Part shown: positions 36,625 to 44,830 of the stretch, piece after piece | Numbering within the stretch: position 1 is the stretch's first letter | Layout of the letters: each line of letters begins with the position of its first letter | Origin: VRUG01 sp965372745 | GTDB taxonomy: Bacteria; Planctomycetota; Phycisphaerae; Sedimentisphaerales; Anaerobacaceae | Assembly: GCA_965372745.1 (NCBI GenBank) | Contig: CBDVDM010000006.1 | Span: 1-64,000 of the forward strand | Reading direction: 5' to 3' | Length of the DNA stretch: 64,000 nucleotides | The notes under the pieces: generated by a model | Database searches by the model: none | Told to the model about the DNA's origin: nothing | The model's input: only the letters and a program-made list of their open reading frames with translations | Position numbers and translations under genes: made by a program

Positions 36625-37746
36625 TTAGAACTTATCGTAGAACATATCTTTCGGCCTGACCCCTTTATCCTCAAGAACTCGTGTCACTGCCTCAATCATC
36701 GGTTCAGGCCCACATAAAAATGCCTGTCGAGGCACACCCGGCTCAAGAAATTTATCTACCGAAAGATGAATAAAACCTGTTTCGCCGTTCCATTGTTCAC
36801 CCTTTTTGAGTTTATCACTCAGTGCATAAACCACGTGAAAATTCGGATGTTTTTCACCCAATTCCTGAAACTGCTCAAGATAAAAAATCTCACGAGTGGT
36901 CCGGCAGCCAAAGAACAGCCAACAACTACGATGCGGCCATTTCTCATAAAGTGTGTAAATAATATTCTTCATCGGCGCCATACCGCAACCACCACCAACA
37001 CAAACAATTTCCACTGACGGGTCATCGTCAAGCTCAAACTCTCCATACGGGCCGGTAAAAGTCACCTTGTCACCTACCTTTAAATTATGCAGATATGTTG
37101 ACCCAATTCCACCCGGAATAATCCTCACGATTAACTCAACAATATTGGAATCATGGGCCGGCGAACTTATCGAATATGCCCTGAACATCGGCCCCTCATC
37201 AGACAGAGCCTGAATCTGTACATACTGGCCCGGCCTTTGCAATATCTCCTGGGGTTCGTTCAGACGCAGATGAGTCTCTTTTATATCGTATGTCAGTTTT
37301 CTTACGCTCTCCACCGTAGCAGAGAACATCTTTATATTCAAAAACTCCTCTGGTATCTGAACAAAAATATCTTCACGAATCTTAACCTGGCAGGCCAACC
37401 GAACGTTTGAACGAATCTCTTTGCGGGTCAGATATGGTATCTCCGTTGGCAGTACCGGCCCGCCGCCTGCTGTCACAATAATCTTGCAATAGCCACATGA
37501 ACCCTTGCCACCGCAGGCCGACGGTATAAAAATTTCGTTTGAATATAAAGCCGAAAGCAGCGTCTGCCCGCCTTCAACCTCAACAGGTTCTTCACCCTTG
37601 TTGATATCCAACTTGCAGATACCGTAATCGACAAAAAATCTTTCTGCTACTATCAGCATTGCCGCCAATGCAACAGTAAGACCGGCAAATAACAACACCG
37701 ACCACAAATATAACTTAAACCCTGATACTGCTAAAAAGCAAACCAC
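36625..37746 (-). CDS. nqrF: Na+-translocating NADH:quinone reductase subunit F
   Basis: The NADH-oxidising subunit: an N-terminal membrane helix, a 2Fe-2S ferredoxin domain (CGGKGSCGYCKIIV, near residue 78), then FAD-binding (FRAYSISSP) and NAD-binding domains (VGGGCGMAPMKNIIYTL, CRTTREIFY) ending in MFYDKF, the usual NqrF end. Electrons pass from NADH through FAD and the cluster to the membrane subunits. 373 residues is slightly short of Vibrio NqrF (~408). The start is a GTG at 37746 with GGAGA upstream. Last gene of the nqr operon, 15 bases after nqrE. Confidence 0.95.
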   Translation of the reverse strand: MVCFLAVSGFKLYLWSVLLFAGLTVALAAMLIVAERFFVDYGICKLDINKGEEPVEVEGGQTLLSALYSNEIFIPSACGGKGSCGYCKIIVTAGGGPVLPTEIPYLTRKEIRSNVRLACQVKIREDIFVQIPEEFLNIKMFSATVESVRKLTYDIKETHLRLNEPQEILQRPGQYVQIQALSDEGPMFRAYSISSPAHDSNIVELIVRIIPGGIGSTYLHNLKVGDKVTFTGPYGEFELDDDPSVEIVCVGGGCGMAPMKNIIYTLYEKWPHRSCWLFFGCRTTREIFYLEQFQELGEKHPNFHVVYALSDKLKKGEQWNGETGFIHLSVDKFLEPGVPRQAFLCGPEPMIEAVTRVLEDKGVRPKDMFYDKF

Positions 37747-37761
37747 TTTTACAATTCTCCA

Positions 37762-38349
37762 CTATTGAATTGAAACCATACCTGCAAAACCCATAAATGC
37801 CATCGCCAAAACACATGTTACTATCATTGCTATCGGGATACCCTGAAATGGTTTGGGAATATTGCTGTATCGCATCTTCTGCTGCAAGCCCGCCATCATT
37901 ATTATCGCCACTGCCCACCCGACTCCTGAACCGAAGCCGTATCCAATCGATTGGGCAAAATTGTAATTACGAATTATCATAAAAAGTGACGCACCTAAAA
38001 TCGCGCAGTTAACCGTAATCAACGGCAAGAAAATCCCTAACGTAAAATAGAGTTTCAGGCTGAATCTTTCCACGAACATCTCAACAAACTGAACAAACGC
38101 TGCTATTACCGCGATAAAAACAATAAACGTCAAATGGTCAAGACCAAGCGGCATCAAAATATAATGATATATAACGTAATTAATAATCGTTGTCACCGTC
38201 ATCACAAATGTAACCGCCGTCCCTAAACCTATCGCTGTTCCCAATTGTTTGGAACACGCAATAAAAGAACACATGCCGAGAAAATTGGTCAACAATATAT
38301 TATTCGTCAGTATTGCTGCGACTAAAATTACCAAGGCCGATGTTTCCAT
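37762..38349 (-). CDS. nqrE: Na+-translocating NADH:quinone reductase subunit E
   Basis: A 195-residue membrane protein of six helices in the NqrE/RnfA family: ILTNNILLTNFLGMCSFIAC at the front and TVNCAILGASLFMI in the middle hold the two cysteines that, with those of NqrD, bind the intramembrane iron site. FGSGVGWAVAI is another family block. It overlaps the end of nqrD by one base (TAATG), so translation is coupled. Confidence 0.95.
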   Translation of the reverse strand: METSALVILVAAILTNNILLTNFLGMCSFIACSKQLGTAIGLGTAVTFVMTVTTIINYVIYHYILMPLGLDHLTFIVFIAVIAAFVQFVEMFVERFSLKLYFTLGIFLPLITVNCAILGASLFMIIRNYNFAQSIGYGFGSGVGWAVAIIMMAGLQQKMRYSNIPKPFQGIPIAMIVTCVLAMAFMGFAGMVSIQ

Positions 38350-39014
38350 TACTTTTTATTCTCCCAGGTCTCTGTGTCTTTGATAGCGTTGAAAACTGCA
38401 ATTATAATTGCCAATGCAAAAAACGCTCCCGGCGCTAAAATCATCAGTTGATTTGGTGTATACCATTTATCAGTTAATATTTGAAATCCCATAACCTGGC
38501 CGCTACCTAAGAGCTCTCTGAAAAATCCTATAATCGCAAGTATCACAGCATACCCAAAGCCGTTCGCAAAACCGTCAACTATCGACAAGATTGGCGGATT
38601 ATGAAGTGCAAATGCCTCCGCTCGACCCATGATGATACAATTTGTGATTATCAATCCGACGTAAGGGCCAAGCTGTTTCGACATCTCCCAGTAAAATGCC
38701 TTTAAAAACTGGTCAAATAGAATCACAAAGGTCGCTATGATAGCCACCTCCGCTATCATTCGAATTCTATGAGGCGTGGCTTTTCGCAATAGTGACACAA
38801 AAAAATTCGACCCCACACAGACAAAGATAAGTGCAGCACCCATAACAAGAGAATTCTCTAATTTATTAGTCACTGCAAGCGCCGAGCATATACCAAGCAC
38901 CTGAATCGCAAGAGGGTTATTTGCCCACACACCATCTTTTAATGTCACTATGCCTCTGCCGCCGCACAATCCATTACTTGTGCAGGTTGTACAAGCTGCT
39001 CGACTATCTGCCAT
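38349..39014 (-). CDS. nqrD: Na+-translocating NADH:quinone reductase subunit D, with Cys-rich extension
   Basis: A 221-residue NqrD/RnfE-type membrane protein: NNPLAIQVLGICSALAVTNK and GLIITNCIIMGRAEAFA contain the two conserved cysteines; RKATPHRIRMIAEVAIIATF favours NqrD over RnfE. The start at 39014 is set by AAGGAATA. Before the usual family start there is a ~25-residue extension with a C8-x2-C11-x5-C17 pattern (ACTTCTSNGLCGG), which I do not know from standard NqrD. It overlaps nqrC by 11 bases. Confidence 0.92.
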   Translation of the reverse strand: MADSRAACTTCTSNGLCGGRGIVTLKDGVWANNPLAIQVLGICSALAVTNKLENSLVMGAALIFVCVGSNFFVSLLRKATPHRIRMIAEVAIIATFVILFDQFLKAFYWEMSKQLGPYVGLIITNCIIMGRAEAFALHNPPILSIVDGFANGFGYAVILAIIGFFRELLGSGQVMGFQILTDKWYTPNQLMILAPGAFFALAIIIAVFNAIKDTETWENKK

Positions 39015-39633
39015 TATTCCTTTTCTCCTGTACAATTTTCTCTGCCAATCTACTGAGTATCGCTTCAACCTTATCACAGGTCATTGTCGCCCCGCTGATT
39101 GCATCAACTTCATTAACTGCCGACTTATCCGCCCCGACTTTGATGGTAATACCGACATTGCCAGCTTTATCAACAATTCTTTTACCTTTAAACCGTTCAT
39201 AGAACCCCGCCGAGGCTATTTCTCCACCTAATCCGGGCGTTTCCTGCTGTTCATAGATTGTGATTCCACAAATTGTTTTCATGTCCGCAGCAAGAGCAAG
39301 GAAACCTTTAATCGGTCCCAATAAACCCTTACCCTCAAATGCAATTCCAATAGTCTCTTCTTTATTTGAACCTGCCTTGGGAACATATCTATAAAGTTCG
39401 AGCTTGCCTAATTGCTCCTGACGAACGTTTTCTTTGAATATCTTCACCAATTCACGCGAAGAAGCTCTTTCCGAATAAGGTACGCCAAGGACATTTAAGA
39501 TATTCCGTTTTATATCAGCTTCTCTATCAGCTTGCTGATATGTCGATGTAAAACTCGACGCTGCCGTCAACAGCAACGCACATACGGCACCAAGACTGCC
39601 TGCATAAAATAATGTATATATATTACCCTTCAC
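39004..39633 (-). CDS. nqrC: Na+-translocating NADH:quinone reductase subunit C
   Basis: A 209-residue protein: one N-terminal membrane helix, a periplasmic FMN-binding domain with ETPGLGGEIAS and the flavinylation motif SGATMT near the C terminus, whose last threonine carries covalent FMN in the family. TIYEQQETPGLG is the standard block. It overlaps both neighbours (nqrB by 11 bases, nqrD by 11), typical of a tightly coupled operon. Confidence 0.94.
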   Translation of the reverse strand: MKGNIYTLFYAGSLGAVCALLLTAASSFTSTYQQADREADIKRNILNVLGVPYSERASSRELVKIFKENVRQEQLGKLELYRYVPKAGSNKEETIGIAFEGKGLLGPIKGFLALAADMKTICGITIYEQQETPGLGGEIASAGFYERFKGKRIVDKAGNVGITIKVGADKSAVNEVDAISGATMTCDKVEAILSRLAEKIVQEKRNNGR

Positions 39634-40711
39634 TTCGCAGCCTTCTCAGTTGAATACGAACTACTATCTCATCGAGAATCGGAGCAAAAATATTGCCAAG
39701 TAATATCGCAAACATCACACCTTCAACATATCCCGTAAAGTTGCGTATCAAAATCGTTATAACACCGATTATTATTCCATACATCCACTTACCAATATTG
39801 GTCGCCGGACTTGTCACCGGGTCTGTCGCCATAAAGAACGCACCGAAAAGCATCCCCCCCGCACACAAATGCCATAACGCCGGGCCAAATTGTTCAGGCC
39901 CAAAATGATGAAGAATACCAGCTAACACCCCTGCAGAGGCCAAAATACTGACCACCGTTCGCCAGTTGGCAACGCGGGTAAATAATAAAAACACTCCGCC
40001 AAGAACAATCAAAAGCCCTGATGTCTCTCCGGTACTGCCTAATATGTTTCCTAAGAACATGCGTGATAATTCTACAAGATTGCCCTGCTTAGCCAAAACC
40101 AGAGGCGTTGCCGCACTCATCGCATCTATACTCGCAGAACTGACATACTGATTTAATCTACCCAGTACACCTTCACCGGCAACCACCCAATTGCCCGACA
40201 TTGCTGCAGGATATGCTATCGCCAAAAAACATCTCCCAACAAGTGCGGGGTTAAATACATTTCGCCCTGTTCCGCCAAACAGCTCTTTGCCTACAAACAC
40301 ACCAAAACCAACTCCAAGTCCTACCATCCAAAGCGGTAGTGTCGGCGGCAATATCAGCGGAAACAGCATACCCGTCACTAAAAATCCCTCATTGATTTGC
40401 TCTTTGCGAACAATGGCAAAAACAATTTCAACTGCCCCACCAACTGCATAGGAAACGATAAGCATCGCAATAATCCGAAGGCCGTAAAAGTATAGTGCCC
40501 CGAGAAAACATGGCACAATCGCTATGATAACCATACTCATAAAACGCTTCACATCAAGGGGGTCGCGAACATAAGGCCCAACAACTGTTCTTTTAGAAGA
40601 TGCGAAGAAGAAATTTTCCATCGCTTCATATGCCGGTTTTAACGCCTTAAACTTACCACCTTCATGAAATGACGGACTGATTTTTTCGAATATCTTTTGT
40701 AAAGATTTCAC
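39623..40711 (-). CDS. nqrB: Na+-translocating NADH:quinone reductase subunit B
   Basis: A 362-residue membrane subunit with about 10 helices. The cytoplasmic N-terminal part (FFFASSKRTVVGPYVRDPLD) and GRNVFNPALVGRCFLAIAYP are typical; SAATPL near residue 200 corresponds to the flavinylation region with its threonine. ATDPVTSPATNIGKWMYGII lies in the C-terminal half. NqrB holds FMN and riboflavin and part of the Na+ path. AGGCGAG precedes the ATG; it overlaps nqrA by 4 bases. Confidence 0.95.
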   Translation of the reverse strand: MKSLQKIFEKISPSFHEGGKFKALKPAYEAMENFFFASSKRTVVGPYVRDPLDVKRFMSMVIIAIVPCFLGALYFYGLRIIAMLIVSYAVGGAVEIVFAIVRKEQINEGFLVTGMLFPLILPPTLPLWMVGLGVGFGVFVGKELFGGTGRNVFNPALVGRCFLAIAYPAAMSGNWVVAGEGVLGRLNQYVSSASIDAMSAATPLVLAKQGNLVELSRMFLGNILGSTGETSGLLIVLGGVFLLFTRVANWRTVVSILASAGVLAGILHHFGPEQFGPALWHLCAGGMLFGAFFMATDPVTSPATNIGKWMYGIIIGVITILIRNFTGYVEGVMFAILLGNIFAPILDEIVVRIQLRRLRSEG

Positions 40712-42087
40712 TCGCCTGTCCCCTGTGATTGCCCTTTCTCGGTTTCGATTTGAATCTGTGCATCATAAAACTGCTGCTTAAGCTCAATCTTGGATGGACA
40801 CACAAATGAGCACAGACCGCACCGGATACACAAATCCACGCCGGCCATTTCCGCTTCGTCAATCATATCGCTATACAGATACTTGTGAATAAGATACGGC
40901 AATATTCCAGCCGGACACACCTCAGCACAGAAATTACAGGATATGCAAGGCCGTTTCTCGCCGCGTACCGCCGTCGTCAGTCTTTCGCTAAAACCTTTTT
41001 TCAACGAACTCAAAAAGCATTTGCTGTAAGACTGTCTGTCCCATCCAGCCCGCATAAACCCGAGAAATTCTCGCTGTTTCAACTCCGGCAGTATCGTAAG
41101 CCCCCTGCACTCATTATCAATTCCTAATGCATCTACCGCCATCTCCTGTCCGCTAAGAATGCCGTTCATTATGACCCTGTAATTATAACCTAATGCGAAA
41201 GTATCAAGAATTACTTTCAGAGGATACCCCTGCATAACACTAAGATGAATTGGAGAACGAACTTCATGACCGCCTATTGCTACTATTCTCGAAAGACAAG
41301 GCTTATTTAACGTCAGTGCTTTGTCTACTGCCAGCACACCTTCTGTTTTCACCCCCCAGACAGGCCCGGCATCTTTTTTAAGACCTAATTTTCTTGCCAG
41401 GATAGTAAAGTTGTCATAAGGATATACCATTGGAACTTCTATCATTTTGACCCATGCGTAACCGCGAATATGTTCGTGAACCTGTGCCGCAAAATCTGAT
41501 TTTATATCAGGCATAATCAGATATATCGGCTGGTATTCCAGAAGAGACTGCAGATGTTCAAGACCCCTCTCAAATTCCAGAAGACGGTTTTGCAGTTGTA
41601 CGTCACCGCGAGCGACAAAAGGTTCAAGACTTACTGTCGAAACTATAATCGCCTGCGGCTGCCCAAGCGGGTCCGGCAACCTGCCGTTGTAAGCGTCATA
41701 GAAAAACTCCCATGCCCCAAGATTCAATAACTTATGTCGTTTAATTTCACCAGCGCCCATCTCCTGTGCGATATGGGACATACCATCTTCATCTGTATAC
41801 AGATGCTCTTCATGTTTAGCAATATCATCAAGAACAATATAACCTGCCGCCGCATCCATCCGCACCTTACCTGCTCGCGGTGCAAGCAGAGGCAGCTCAT
41901 AATTATCAGGGTCGCTGGCAAGACATGCTCCGGCTTTTACCTGCTGAGATTCTGTTACTTTTATATCGCTGAAATTAAAACGTCTGGTTTTCAGGGGAAG
42001 ATAAAGAATGTCTGGTTCCGGCATTGACTTTATCAATCCTTCGGGTCTGCCTTCGAGCAATACGTTAAAACCACCCTTGAATTTCAT
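40708..42087 (-). CDS. nqrA: NqrA-type subunit with two ferredoxin-like 4Fe-4S motifs
   Basis: A 459-residue subunit placed first in the nqr operon. It begins like NqrA (FKGGFNVLLEGRPEGLIKSM) but its C-terminal part has CISCNFCAEVCP and CIRCGLCSFVCP, two CxxCxxCxxxCP motifs found in RnfC and lost in Vibrio NqrA, which ends in a single remnant of this region. So it looks like an RnfC/NqrA intermediate. The open frame continues upstream to 42156 with four more cysteines (VCVKCRLACQKCF), but the ATG at 42087 fits the family start. It feeds electrons or quinone chemistry to the complex (inference). Confidence 0.9.
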   Translation of the reverse strand: MKFKGGFNVLLEGRPEGLIKSMPEPDILYLPLKTRRFNFSDIKVTESQQVKAGACLASDPDNYELPLLAPRAGKVRMDAAAGYIVLDDIAKHEEHLYTDEDGMSHIAQEMGAGEIKRHKLLNLGAWEFFYDAYNGRLPDPLGQPQAIIVSTVSLEPFVARGDVQLQNRLLEFERGLEHLQSLLEYQPIYLIMPDIKSDFAAQVHEHIRGYAWVKMIEVPMVYPYDNFTILARKLGLKKDAGPVWGVKTEGVLAVDKALTLNKPCLSRIVAIGGHEVRSPIHLSVMQGYPLKVILDTFALGYNYRVIMNGILSGQEMAVDALGIDNECRGLTILPELKQREFLGFMRAGWDRQSYSKCFLSSLKKGFSERLTTAVRGEKRPCISCNFCAEVCPAGILPYLIHKYLYSDMIDEAEMAGVDLCIRCGLCSFVCPSKIELKQQFYDAQIQIETEKGQSQGTGE

Positions 42088-42191
42088 GCCTATTTCTCTC
42101 TTACCTTTAAAACATTTCTGACAAGCCAGTCGGCATTTTACACAAACCAATGCCACTATTAAAGTAAAAACATTTCAACAAACGACAAATA

Positions 42192-42247
42192 CAACCCTGT
42201 CATTGTTTTGATATACGACATCGAAACGAAGTGACAGGGCTAAATAT
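42192..42247 (-). repeat. REP-like hairpin upstream of the RAYT gene (inverted orientation)
   Basis: On the minus strand it reads TATTTAGC, then an inverted repeat (CCCTGTCA ... TGACAGGG, 42195-42239, with the arms pairing further inward) and a following GTTG. The same TTTAGC-hairpin layout occurs downstream of the RAYT gene on the plus strand, so the gene is flanked by opposed copies. Confidence 0.65.
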
Positions 42248-42306
42248 TTTGTTGTGAAAGTAATAATCATGCCATAAAATTCCAATCCGCTGAAGGATGG
42301 ATAATT

Positions 42307-42762
42307 ATGGCCCAAACGCTTGGATATATGATTACATGGACAACATATGGCACTTGGTTGCAGGGTGATGACCGCCAATATGTCAAAAATGGGCAAATCC
42401 TGCCGGCCAATAACGCACTTGCTGCCGCAAATATGCGAGCGCTCACAAACGCTCCTGTGCGATTGTCATTTAATAAAAGACGGATTGTCGAGGCCGCCAT
42501 TCAACGAAAGGCAGCCCGGTTTGGCCAACAAATCTATGCCCTAACCGTTCAAGCAAACCACATGCATCTCGTAGCGGAATATATCCCAAAGCCAATCGGG
42601 ATTGTAGTACAGCAATACAAGAATTGTGCTATACGTGCGCTTCGCAAGTTAGGGGTTCAGGGCCGTGTATGGACAACCGGATTTAACAAACGATATTGCT
42701 TCGATGAAAACGATCTTCGTCGCAAAATTCATTATGTCAACAAACACAATAAACATATTTAG
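42307..42762 (+). mobile_element. RAYT-type REP-associated tyrosine transposase (Y1 HUH family)
   Basis: A 151-residue single-domain transposase of the IS200-like/RAYT group. The HUH metal site is H85-M-H87 within QANHMHLVA, and the candidate nucleophile is Y104 (VVQQYKNCAIR). The front TLGYMITWTTYGTWLQGDDR is typical of this group. GAAGGATGG precedes the ATG. Its stop codon TAG is the start of a REP-like hairpin, and opposed copies lie on both sides. RAYTs act on REP sequences in other bacteria; it appears intact. Confidence 0.85.
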
Positions 42763-43016
42763 CCCCGCAATCATCACCGAAGGTGTGTGGCAGGGTTTCT
42801 CCATTCCGGTTAGCACCCACCCCCTCTTGCAGTGGGTGTTTATATTTAGCCCCGCAATTTTATTGCATGGGTTTGGCGGGCTTGCCTCGCCGAAGCTTTA
42901 TGCGAAGGCGGGTCATTCCTGTAAAAACAGGAATCCATTTCGGTTAGCACCTACACATCTGCGGTGGATGTTTATATTTAGCCCCGCCATCATCACCGAA
43001 GGTGTGTGGCGGGGTT
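42755..43016 (+). repeat. Cluster of REP-like hairpins downstream of the RAYT gene
   Basis: Five units share TTAGC followed by a GC-rich hairpin and T-rich end: 42755-42800, 42807-42845, 42841-42880, 42950-42976 and 42972-43016. The first and last are near-identical over 44 bases (TTTAGCCCCGC ... CACCGAAGGTG ... GG), the last forming a perfect CCCCGCC/GGCGGGG stem. The first unit begins inside the RAYT stop codon. Related units recur at 62923-63084. Confidence 0.8.
42913..42942. repeat. Small palindromic repeat, copy 1
   Basis: TCATTCCTG...CAGGAATCC hairpin ending CATTTCG; 27 of 30 bases match the copy at 43112-43141. Confidence 0.7.
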
Positions 43017-43111
43017 CTTTCCCACAGATTAACGCTGATTTTCTAACAACCAGCGACAAACGACAAAATTTAACCACGGATTCTCACGGATTTTCGCGGA
43101 TTTATTATTTG

Positions 43112-43141
43112 TCATTCCTGCGAAAGCAGGAATCCATTTCG
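43112..43141. repeat. Small palindromic repeat, copy 2
   Basis: TCATTCCTGCGAAAGCAGGA followed by ATCCATTTCG; the pattern is a common dispersed palindrome in bacteria. The stretch 43017-43281 otherwise has no gene; near 43075-43105 it has short tandem-like CACGGATT/CGCGGATT units. Confidence 0.7.
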
Positions 43142-43281
43142 CTGGCGAGATACGAGATACCCTCGTCGCAGATCCACCGCAGGCGGGACGTACAATAAAA
43201 TATTTATCTGCTTAAAGGCGGTTGCTAAATCCGGTCGGTTGTTTTGCCGATTACAATAGTGGAAATTTTGCCATTGCCAAG

Positions 43282-43310
43282 AGGCGCAAAGTTAAACGGT
43301 TGCGCCTTTT
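43282..43310 (+). terminator. Possible terminator
   Basis: AGGCGCAA (43282-43289) pairs with TTGCGCC (43300-43306), then TTTT. It could end a plus-strand transcript from the RAYT region, or the minus-strand nuclease gene starting at 44583, which stops 23 bases away. The T-run is short. Confidence 0.45.
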
Positions 43311-43332
43311 GGTGCTTTCTGGCCGGACAGGT

Positions 43333-44583
43333 TTAATTTTGCTTTAATTTTCCTGTCACAAAATCTCTTAAGGGCATCATCGCAATCCATGTATCAACCA
43401 TAATATCAATTGCTTTTGCAGACTGCATCACCTTCTCCGAATGTGGACAATGCAGCTGTACCCCCCATTGCATATTAGTTTTTTTATTTACCAGCAGCTC
43501 GAAAATGCATCCCAGCCAACCCGGCTGATGCTTGAGTGGACCTTTCGCTGTATTCAAAACAGTTCGCAGATCCACCTCGATCCGACCAGCTGTCTCTGAA
43601 GATCGCCGTGATTTGTAGTGTCTCTGGTGAATGTATATCATCGGCTTAGCTGTCTCCATTTTTTTGAGGACAGGTCTGAGATTTTTTTCAATTTGCGAAA
43701 GCATTCGCCCAAGGCTCTCTGCATCGCTGTTTCGCAGAGTACTTTTCACACCTTTCATTTTATCTGGAATGGTAAGAGCAACGCTGACTTCCTGAGGCTT
43801 TATTACAAGAGTGAGATGAACCATAGCTGTAAACGGTTTCCCTCTGCCTATCTTCAGCGGAAGAAAATCCCAAACTGCCCCATTGTCTCCTTTTGTTATT
43901 GCCGTTTTTCCCGTAGCTTTTACATCAATACCCAGAGATTTAACCAGGTTCTTGCGTTTTCGCAGAACGTCCCCAAGCAATCTTATCTGTCTCTTTCCCT
44001 CTGCATAAGTATACGGCTCGGCATCACTGAATTTAAAACCATCAAACATAGTCAATGTCCCTCGAATGTTATAGTCCTTTGCGATCATTCTCGCCTCAAA
44101 AACATGCATATACTCTACAAATCGTCTCGCCCATGATGAATCTGCTGCCCGCCTGCTAAACCAGCTGTAGAGGTTCTTCCACTCAAGGTGTGTTGCCCAA
44201 TCGGGAAGTGACTTTGGTTTATCAATTGATAAAAGAACTACATATGGCTGTTCATAGCCATACCTGGCTGAGGTCTTTCGATGCCTCTTGAGTTGCTCAA
44301 TATCTATGCCCGCCTGAACTTTAGCCTCTATAACCACCGCCCAGCCATCTTGATCGAAGAAACAAGCATCAGGCAAACCATCCATGCCATCTTTGATCGG
44401 ATCCACCTCCTGCCCCGGCACACGTTGAAGGCCAAGCTCGATATTCTTTAAGGCTGGCACTCTCTTCACCCCCACCAATTCGAGAAAAGGCCGCACGAGC
44501 TTCTTGTCATTCGCAAGCGTAACCATCAACGCATGCATAAGCTTGTTCTCTGGCTGATCATATTGATCGAAAACATTTCTCAC
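43333..44583 (-). CDS. Putative PD-(D/E)XK nuclease-fold protein of unknown role
   Basis: A 416-residue protein with a PD-(D/E)XK-like site: LPDACFFDQ (D72) and VVIEAK (E86, K88), followed by IDIEQLKRH, the usual spacing of this nuclease fold. The first ~60 residues (QPENKLMHALMVTLANDKKL) look like an all-alpha module, and the C-terminal two thirds have no recognised domain. I do not recognise a named family; the site supports a restriction-like or repair nuclease. There is no methyltransferase or other defence gene next to it. Neighbours are a RAYT element and the divergent heme cluster. Confidence 0.6.
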   Translation of the reverse strand: MRNVFDQYDQPENKLMHALMVTLANDKKLVRPFLELVGVKRVPALKNIELGLQRVPGQEVDPIKDGMDGLPDACFFDQDGWAVVIEAKVQAGIDIEQLKRHRKTSARYGYEQPYVVLLSIDKPKSLPDWATHLEWKNLYSWFSRRAADSSWARRFVEYMHVFEARMIAKDYNIRGTLTMFDGFKFSDAEPYTYAEGKRQIRLLGDVLRKRKNLVKSLGIDVKATGKTAITKGDNGAVWDFLPLKIGRGKPFTAMVHLTLVIKPQEVSVALTIPDKMKGVKSTLRNSDAESLGRMLSQIEKNLRPVLKKMETAKPMIYIHQRHYKSRRSSETAGRIEVDLRTVLNTAKGPLKHQPGWLGCIFELLVNKKTNMQWGVQLHCPHSEKVMQSAKAIDIMVDTWIAMMPLRDFVTGKLKQN

Positions 44584-44774
44584 GTTTCACACCTATTTCT
44601 TTTACTTTATTGGCCAGCCGGTATTGGCAGGAATTGTTCTCGCAAATCCGTTTCTGCCTATATAACAAGTTCCAGTTTGTTCTTCAATATTTACCCGCTT
44701 ACACTTATTGTGCGTATTTACCACCCAAAAGCAACCAAAAAAACCTAACCACAGCCGGCATTTGAAAGCTTTAA

Positions 44775-44803
44775 TTGACACACAAGATGCCAATCGGTAA
44801 AAT
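44775..44803 (+). promoter_or_regulatory. Promoter of cobA-hemD-hemL
   Basis: Consensus -35 TTGACA (44775-44780), 17-base spacer, -10 TAAAAT (44798-44803); start of transcription near 44810, 21 bases before the ATG. Confidence 0.75.
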
Positions 44804-44830
44804 CCACTAAAAATCCTGTATTCTGAACTT

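Noticed and set aside
36459..36674. Frame bridging nqrF and the prenyl synthase fragment
   Set aside because: It is out of frame with both and has no similarity to the missing N-terminal half.
42088..42156. Longer nqrA start with a CxxC...CxxC leader
   Set aside because: The ATG at 42087 gives the family start (MKFKGGF); the upstream part has no ribosome site and is not like known NqrA. Conservation of the cysteines would reopen this.
42755..43141. Direct repeats as a possible CRISPR array
   Set aside because: Units vary in length, form hairpins with different loops and are not separated by uniform spacers; no cas genes. They fit REP-like repeats.
42665..43198. Open frame running from the RAYT gene through the repeats
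   Set aside because: It translates the REP hairpins and is in a different frame from the transposase; no protein-like pattern.
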